A stretch of 64,000 nt of DNA from Argentina anserina (Eukaryota; Streptophyta; Magnoliopsida; Rosales; Rosaceae), in contig NC_065878.1 in assembly GCF_933775445.1 (NCBI RefSeq), forward strand, positions 828,001 to 892,000, read 5' to 3'. A model generated the notes under the pieces. That model had not been told where the DNA came from. It searched no databases and worked only from the letters and a program-made list of their open reading frames with translations. Both the position numbers and the translations under genes were made by a program. This document shows, piece after piece, positions 58,900 through 64,000 of the stretch; the stretch's first letter is position 1, and the number at the start of each line of letters is the position of its first letter.

Positions 58900-59723
58900 C
58901 CGAGAGGAAATGAGGTGCACCATATGGTTATCTCAAAATAAACATGACATATGGGATGATATCCTTCCATATAGATAAGCATGCATATGATGAATATGAT
59001 GAGAATATTTCCCGGAGAATCCTTCTAACAAATAGCATTGCATGCAAAAATCATATAAACTACTGCACGGCTACAAATAATCTAGAGAAGATATATAGTG
59101 ATAATCATAATTACCACAAACTCATGCATGCAGCCAATTAATACTCACGCAAAAAGTATGGCACACAATACATGATTTTTCAAATAGACATGTGTATGCA
59201 AAACAAGGATAAGCTAGAACCGAACACCTATTACTACACTCGAATAGATCAAGAATTTTTGCACATGAAGAATTTGAAACTACACAGTACCAATAAGCAG
59301 ACCACTCTAAGGATAGAAACCATTTTAAGACCTTACATGCACTTATCTCTCAACATTACTTGTAGGGGCAGGACAAAGACCACAATGACACAGTAACACA
59401 AACATGTCCAAGCATATCATACAACCATAGTAAGAGTTAATACAATGACCTGAACATTCTTGTTGAGTAAGACAATACACTTTATCAACCACACAAACAA
59501 GCATCCTCGAGTAATATGCATGATCATTAGCCAATAGTAAGATGTGATGTGCATTGAGTATACTTCATAATGGGAATGAAAATGAGGAGTGATTAAATGC
59601 GCAAGCCAACTTAAACGACACTCCCCCTATCTCTCCATAAAATCACCTTATAACATCATAATTCGTATTTTTCTTATTTTGATAATATAAGCTCAGTACA
59701 TTGCTGAGACAATTGTTTTTCAG

Positions 59724-59901
59724 CCACCGTGGAGACCAAGCCAGCCCATTCCAATAGGTATCGAGTAGTTAGTCCATCCCTGGAGAGGAGAACTAGCATG
59801 GCCTAAACATATCATATCCTCCGGGGAGACCAAACCAGTCCATTCCTCTAGGAGTCGAGTAGTTAGTCAACTCCTGTAGATGTAGAACTAGCCTGGCCTA
59901 A
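59724..59901. repeat. two tandem units of about 95 bp in the element's 3' non-coding part
   Basis: Units 59724-59806 and 59818-59901 share GGAGACCAA(G/A)CCAG, GTCGAGTAGTTAGTC-like and GAACTAGC(A/C)TGGCCTAA. They lie in the 1.7-kb non-coding interval between the RNase H remnant and the 3' LTR. Confidence 0.85.
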
Positions 59902-60219
59902 GACTGCATGCACAAATTCCTTACATTTTTTTTTTGCATGCAGTCATAATCTGTAACATGTATTCAACTACACCGGCTCCTGATTAGGTGACTCAACTCA
60001 GATTTGTCCACCACTATGAAGTATGTGTACGTGAGAATCAAACATAAAGGCTAATGATCATAAATAATATTTGAGAACACTAGATGAGAGATCCAAAGTA
60101 GCAATGTCAAGGGCCCTAAAGAACTAACAGGTAAAATGCAATAACTCATCTATAGTAAGATAAGATCAAGGACAAGGAACGATTACCTTGACATAGGTAC
60201 TCAGAGAGGCTGTTATTTG

Positions 60220-62969
60220 TCAATATTGAGAGCAAATGCCAATGGCATTACGTAAGGTCAGAAATCGTTCTGTATCTAGTGGTTTGGTGAACAAATCTGC
60301 CCATTGATAATTAGTAGAAACAAATTCTAATGATAGAATATTCTTATCAACAAGTTCACGAATGAAATGATAACGTATATCTAGGTGTTTAGTCCTAGTA
60401 TGTTGAACAAGATTCTTGGAAATACTAATAGCACTTGTATTATCACAGAATACAACAAGCTTTCCTTGCGGAATACCATAATCATTAAGCATATTTTTCA
60501 ACCAAAACATTTGTGTACAACAACTACATGGATCAACATATTCAGCTTATGTTATAGATAATGAGTGCAAATTTGTTTCTAACTATGTCATGCAACTAAA
60601 TTCTTACCAACAAATACACAACCACCACTAGTACTTTTCCGATCTTGCAGATTACCTCTCCAATCTGCATCAGAATAACCTGTAATTTCAGCATTAGTTC
60701 CTTTAACTTTCTCTTTAATAAAACTTACTAGAGCTTTGTTAATTTCCATATTTTTAGTGTCGGAGCTTTCTGCGTTTTTTCCTTTGTGTGACGCAATTTC
60801 CATTGTCCTTCCTCTTGTCCGAACGCCTTCTCCAATGACATCTCTAGTTGAATGATCTTTTTGAACATGTTTAAAAACTGTACGAAATTTTGTTGCAGGT
60901 TGTAAACTTTTATCAACTTCTCTTGATTCACCCTGTGACTGCACATTTGTATTATTAGTTCTTGGAAACCCATCATCAGATAATTCAGACAAATCCACAT
61001 AATGATCAGCAATTACATTTATAGAGTCAATTGCAGTTCTAGTTTCTTTATCATCAGATTCATAATCTATATCAATACAACACATATTACAATAAGCTTC
61101 TATGTAACTCTGGTCTTCCTTTTTCCTCCAGACTTTCTTACCTGGATATCTCTGAGTCTTTTTCACATCCTGCTTAGTTTCTTTATAAGATTTAGATAAA
61201 CCAACAAAGTGAGAAATATCACGTAAAAACTGACCATGTTGTTTCAACTTACTTCGAATATCTTTAATATCTTTCTCATATATGTCATTCGAGTTGATCA
61301 CTTTTGAATTGAAGGAAGTCTGAATATTCTCAGTTTTTTCATGTTTTCCAACATATGTTTCACTTGCCTTTGAACCTGTTTGTTCACAAACAAAGTTAGT
61401 AGAGAAATTATAATTTCTATTTGAGCTAGACTTACCAGTATATCCAAGTCCGGTTCTATCATTGTAGCTCTTTCCTGAACTTAAAATGTCAGATAACGAT
61501 TTCGAACTATTTTGAAATTTTCCAACCTTGTTATCTGTTCCATCAAGAAAAACCTGCAACTTGCCAAGTTTAGAGTTTAATAAATCAGTTAGATTGTCTT
61601 TTTCGATTACCTCATCCTGGCGCATTTGAATCTTTGCTAGAAGCCGTTTTCTTTCAAGCACATGATCACCATTATCACTTTTCTTTCTCAGGTTTAGTTT
61701 CTCCACTTCCCATTCCATTTTTTCACCTTCCAGCTTCTCCACTTGTTGCTTTAATAGAACATTCTTTTCTGAAAATTTTTCAGCAGCCTTGATAACTTTT
61801 GCTTGATATTCAAACATCTCATTATCCTCATAGCTGTTTTCTCCATCTTCTTATTGATCCTCTTCATCCTCAGTTTTTGAACCTGCATAATCTAAAGAGA
61901 AAGAAGACACAAGAGCAAACATTTTGTCTCTTTTTGGGGAACTATCATCATCATCACTCCAAAAGGACTTGTAAGCCTTATTACCTGAATTAAATTTTTT
62001 ATTTCCACAGTTAGTAGCAATGTGGCCAATGCCACCACAAGTATAACACTTCTTATTACTATTACTACTATTTCCATACTCATACTTCTTTTGTGAGTAA
62101 TTATCATTACGTTTATCAAAACGCCTATTATTTCCATTAAAATTCCTCCTAGAATTTTGATTATTTTGTTCATTTGAATTCGAATTTCTTTTACTCAAAA
62201 ATTTCTCAAATTCCAAAATCAACTGTTCATTATTTTCAACTTCCTCAGAGCTTGATTTAGGATTTTTTGTAACACTTAAAGCAATATTTTTAGAATTCAT
62301 ACCTTTCGGTCTTTCATCTTCTTCAAGCTCCATCTCCCAAGCATTCAGGTTTCCAATCAACAAGTCCACAGAATATGTGTTGAGATTATATTGTTCCTGA
62401 ATCGTTGTCTTTTTCATCCTGTAAGACTTTGGAAGAGACCGTAATATTTTTCTTACAATATCAGATTCTTGTAAAGGTCTTCCAAGGCTTTCACATAAAC
62501 TAGAGAGATCAGTAAAACGACTATAAAAATCATCAATAGTTTCATCATCTCTCATTTTTAAAGCATCGATTTCAGAATAATATTGTTATAATCTTTGTTC
62601 TTTTACAATATCATTATCTTCATTTAAAACACAAAGTTTATCCCAAACCTGTTTGGCTGTAACGCAATTATGAACTCTTTTCCTTTCTTCTCTGCTCATT
62701 GACGCATATAGAGCATTAAGAGCCTTGTGATTTCCTTCACTAGCCTTAATCTCCTTTTCAGTCCACTCATCTTTGTCTTTTAATTCACCAGTGGATGTCC
62801 CCTCAGTAGCTTTTGAATTAACATCTTTCATTGGAGGGTTCCATCCACGTTCAATGCTTCTCCATGCATGAAAATCAATACCATATATAAAGGATCTCAT
62901 TTGAAGCTTTCATTGAGCGAAATCCATACTATAGAGCATGGGTGGTTGATTCAATCTTTGACGTTCCAT
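60220..62969 (-). pseudogene. Copia gag fused to RNase H remnant
   Basis: Begins MERQRLNQPPML at 62969. Gag continues MRSFIYGIDFHAWRSIERGW, MRDDETIDDFYSRFTDLSSL, and a CCHC knuckle CYTCGGIGHIATNC (about 62054-62013). A coiled-coil region follows (EKNVLLKQQVEKLEGEKMEW, 61770-61690). The 409-residue open frame 60588-61817 then passes from EINKALVSFIKEKVKG directly into RNase H (EITGYSDADWRGNLQDRKSTSGGCVFVGKNLVA). The RNase H end LVVFCDNTSAISISKNLVQH...LFTKPLDTERF is at 60510-60220 after frame breaks. Three in-frame stops in gag (TGA near 62922, TAA near 62585, TAA near 61853) each differ by one transition from a sense codon. The copy is not coding-competent, although it is recent. Confidence 0.9.
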
Positions 62970-63023
62970 CTTTAATCCCATAGATCTCACTAAGTACGTC
63001 TAGTGACCTGCTCTGGTACCAAT

Positions 63024-63802
63024 TGAAAATACAAGATAGAACAATAACGAGTAATAGCAGCGGAATATGTAGAAGAATTTTACTTTTCTATTGAATAAAC
63101 AATATTACAATGATTACACATTAATCAATAATAATGTTATTCTCAAAAGTAAAAATACTTCTTACTTGATAGTCACAACCAAGTATTGAAACAACCTCAC
63201 TAAGATCGTTGCTTCAAGTGTCGATACAACCTCACTAAGATCGTTGTAGTCACACGGATGATCAACCTCACTAAGAACGTTGATGTTACCACTAAGGTCT
63301 TCAATGGAGTCACACAGATCTCCTAGCACTAAGCTCTCATTTTTGTGAAATTTCTTCTATTTGGTTTCACCTTCTTTCTTCTCTATCCGTGTGTGCTTGA
63401 AGGCTACTAACCTACTGCATATATATATATCCTATATATACCAGCCGGCCATCATCTAAACCCTAGCACAAATAGGTATTAACCTCACATCCCTTCCTAA
63501 TACAACTTTAGATAGAAAAGGAAAAAATCCATATAAATATGGAATACACCTTTTAAAATAAATCCCTTTTCTATAATAATTCCCAAACACCATTTAACTA
63601 AATATATATTCCCAAATATATATCAATCTACCCATAATCAAATCGGTGGAGACTTCTTTGGTAGGAAAAACAAACCATAATCTTTTCCTAGTCCAATTAG
63701 GAAACAACTTCAATTCTCCTTTTGCATATCAAATCTTCATAACTTGTCCTCCACACCTTTGGATCTTCATCAACTATATGGAGGCCAATATATGTACCTT
63801 CA
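63024..63802 (-). repeat. 5' LTR of the Copia derivative
   Basis: 779 bp, same length as the 3' LTR; adjoined on its inner side by the tRNA-Met primer site. Confidence 0.95.
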
Positions 63803-64000
63803 AAAGGTTGTGTGCATTGTGTTCAGTTTTTCTATGGATGACAACTGCAAAACTACTGATATGTTAATAATGTTATTAGAATTTTCTATTTTCTTTCTGT
63901 CATCCTCCAAAATATTAGCCCATTCCATAAGCTAAAGTACCAGATTACCAAGTTGCTGCAAGGAGAAATTGAACTGGTCTAGCTCACTAGTCTGATTTTT
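63803..64000. repeat. segmental duplication, copy B (right part)
   Basis: Resumes after the Copia derivative with AAAGGTTGTGTGCATTGTG and CTATGGATGACAACTGCAAA, matching 52540-52740 of copy A, and runs off the window end. Confidence 0.88.

Larger units (their letters stand above)
57678..63802 (-). mobile_element. young non-autonomous Copia derivative (6,125 bp), gag plus RNase H only
   Basis: Two LTRs of exactly 779 bp (57678-58456 and 63024-63802), TG..CA, differ at about eleven positions that I counted. The 5-bp target duplication AAAGG is exact (57673-57677 and 63803-63807), and the flanks rejoin to match copy A of the segmental duplication. The primer site TTGGTACCAGAGC (complement at 63010-63022) and purine tract (complement of CTCCCCCTTTGGCC, 58460-58473) fit a minus-strand element. 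Protease, integrase and RT are missing. Confidence 0.95.

Noticed and set aside
1..64000. CRISPR arrays, prophage or operon structure
   Set aside because: Spliced genes and plant transposons show this is nuclear plant DNA; tandem repeats here have no spacer pattern.

Overview
The window is nuclear DNA of a eudicot plant. It has spliced genes with GT/AG introns, A20/AN1 stress-associated, NB-LRR, subtilase and patellin gene families, and abundant plant transposons. The transposon mix and protein flavour suggest Rosaceae, but that is an impression, not a demonstrated assignment. Only three genes look intact: an A20/AN1 zinc-finger SAP (minus, 3733-4239), a nine-exon RNA-binding protein with a Nab2/PWI-like N-terminus and a PABPN1-like RRM (plus, 28216-33348), and a single-exon membrane protein with a probable mitochondrial presequence (minus, 50519-51421). 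I see no tRNA, rRNA or CRISPR.

Left third (1-22 kb): the 3' part of a decayed hAT transposon ending at 2061; the SAP gene with an inferred 4.3 kb 5'UTR intron carrying a hAT MITE (exact 8-bp target duplication) and a 977-bp retrozyme-like element with degenerate hammerhead ribozymes in both LTRs; another hAT MITE (11662-12294); a polyA retroposon with a 17-bp target duplication (13530-14474); a possible solo LTR; and a 4 kb block with two interleaved tandem arrays (17.2-20.8 kb).

Middle (22-43 kb): a patellin GOLD-domain remnant whose intron was entered by a LINE. That LINE has lost its reverse-transcriptase core and was later invaded by a hAT MITE, itself invaded by a second MITE. Next come the RNA-binding gene with two palindromic MITEs in intron 3, a second 5'-truncated LINE, and a dead Copia element with a hAT MITE inside its RNase H domain.

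Right third (43-64 kb): a CC-NB-LRR pseudogene broken by at least three foreign segments (an unidentified one, a possible organelle-DNA insertion, and a 568-bp TRIM); the mitochondrial-type membrane protein gene; a subtilase pseudogene; and a decayed second copy of the membrane-protein 5' region. This segmental duplication is itself split by a MITE and by a young 6.1 kb Copia derivative in which gag runs into RNase H with protease, integrase and RT removed.

The host genes do not form a functional unit. The story of the window is layered mobile-element insertion, and in several places target duplications let the order of events be read.
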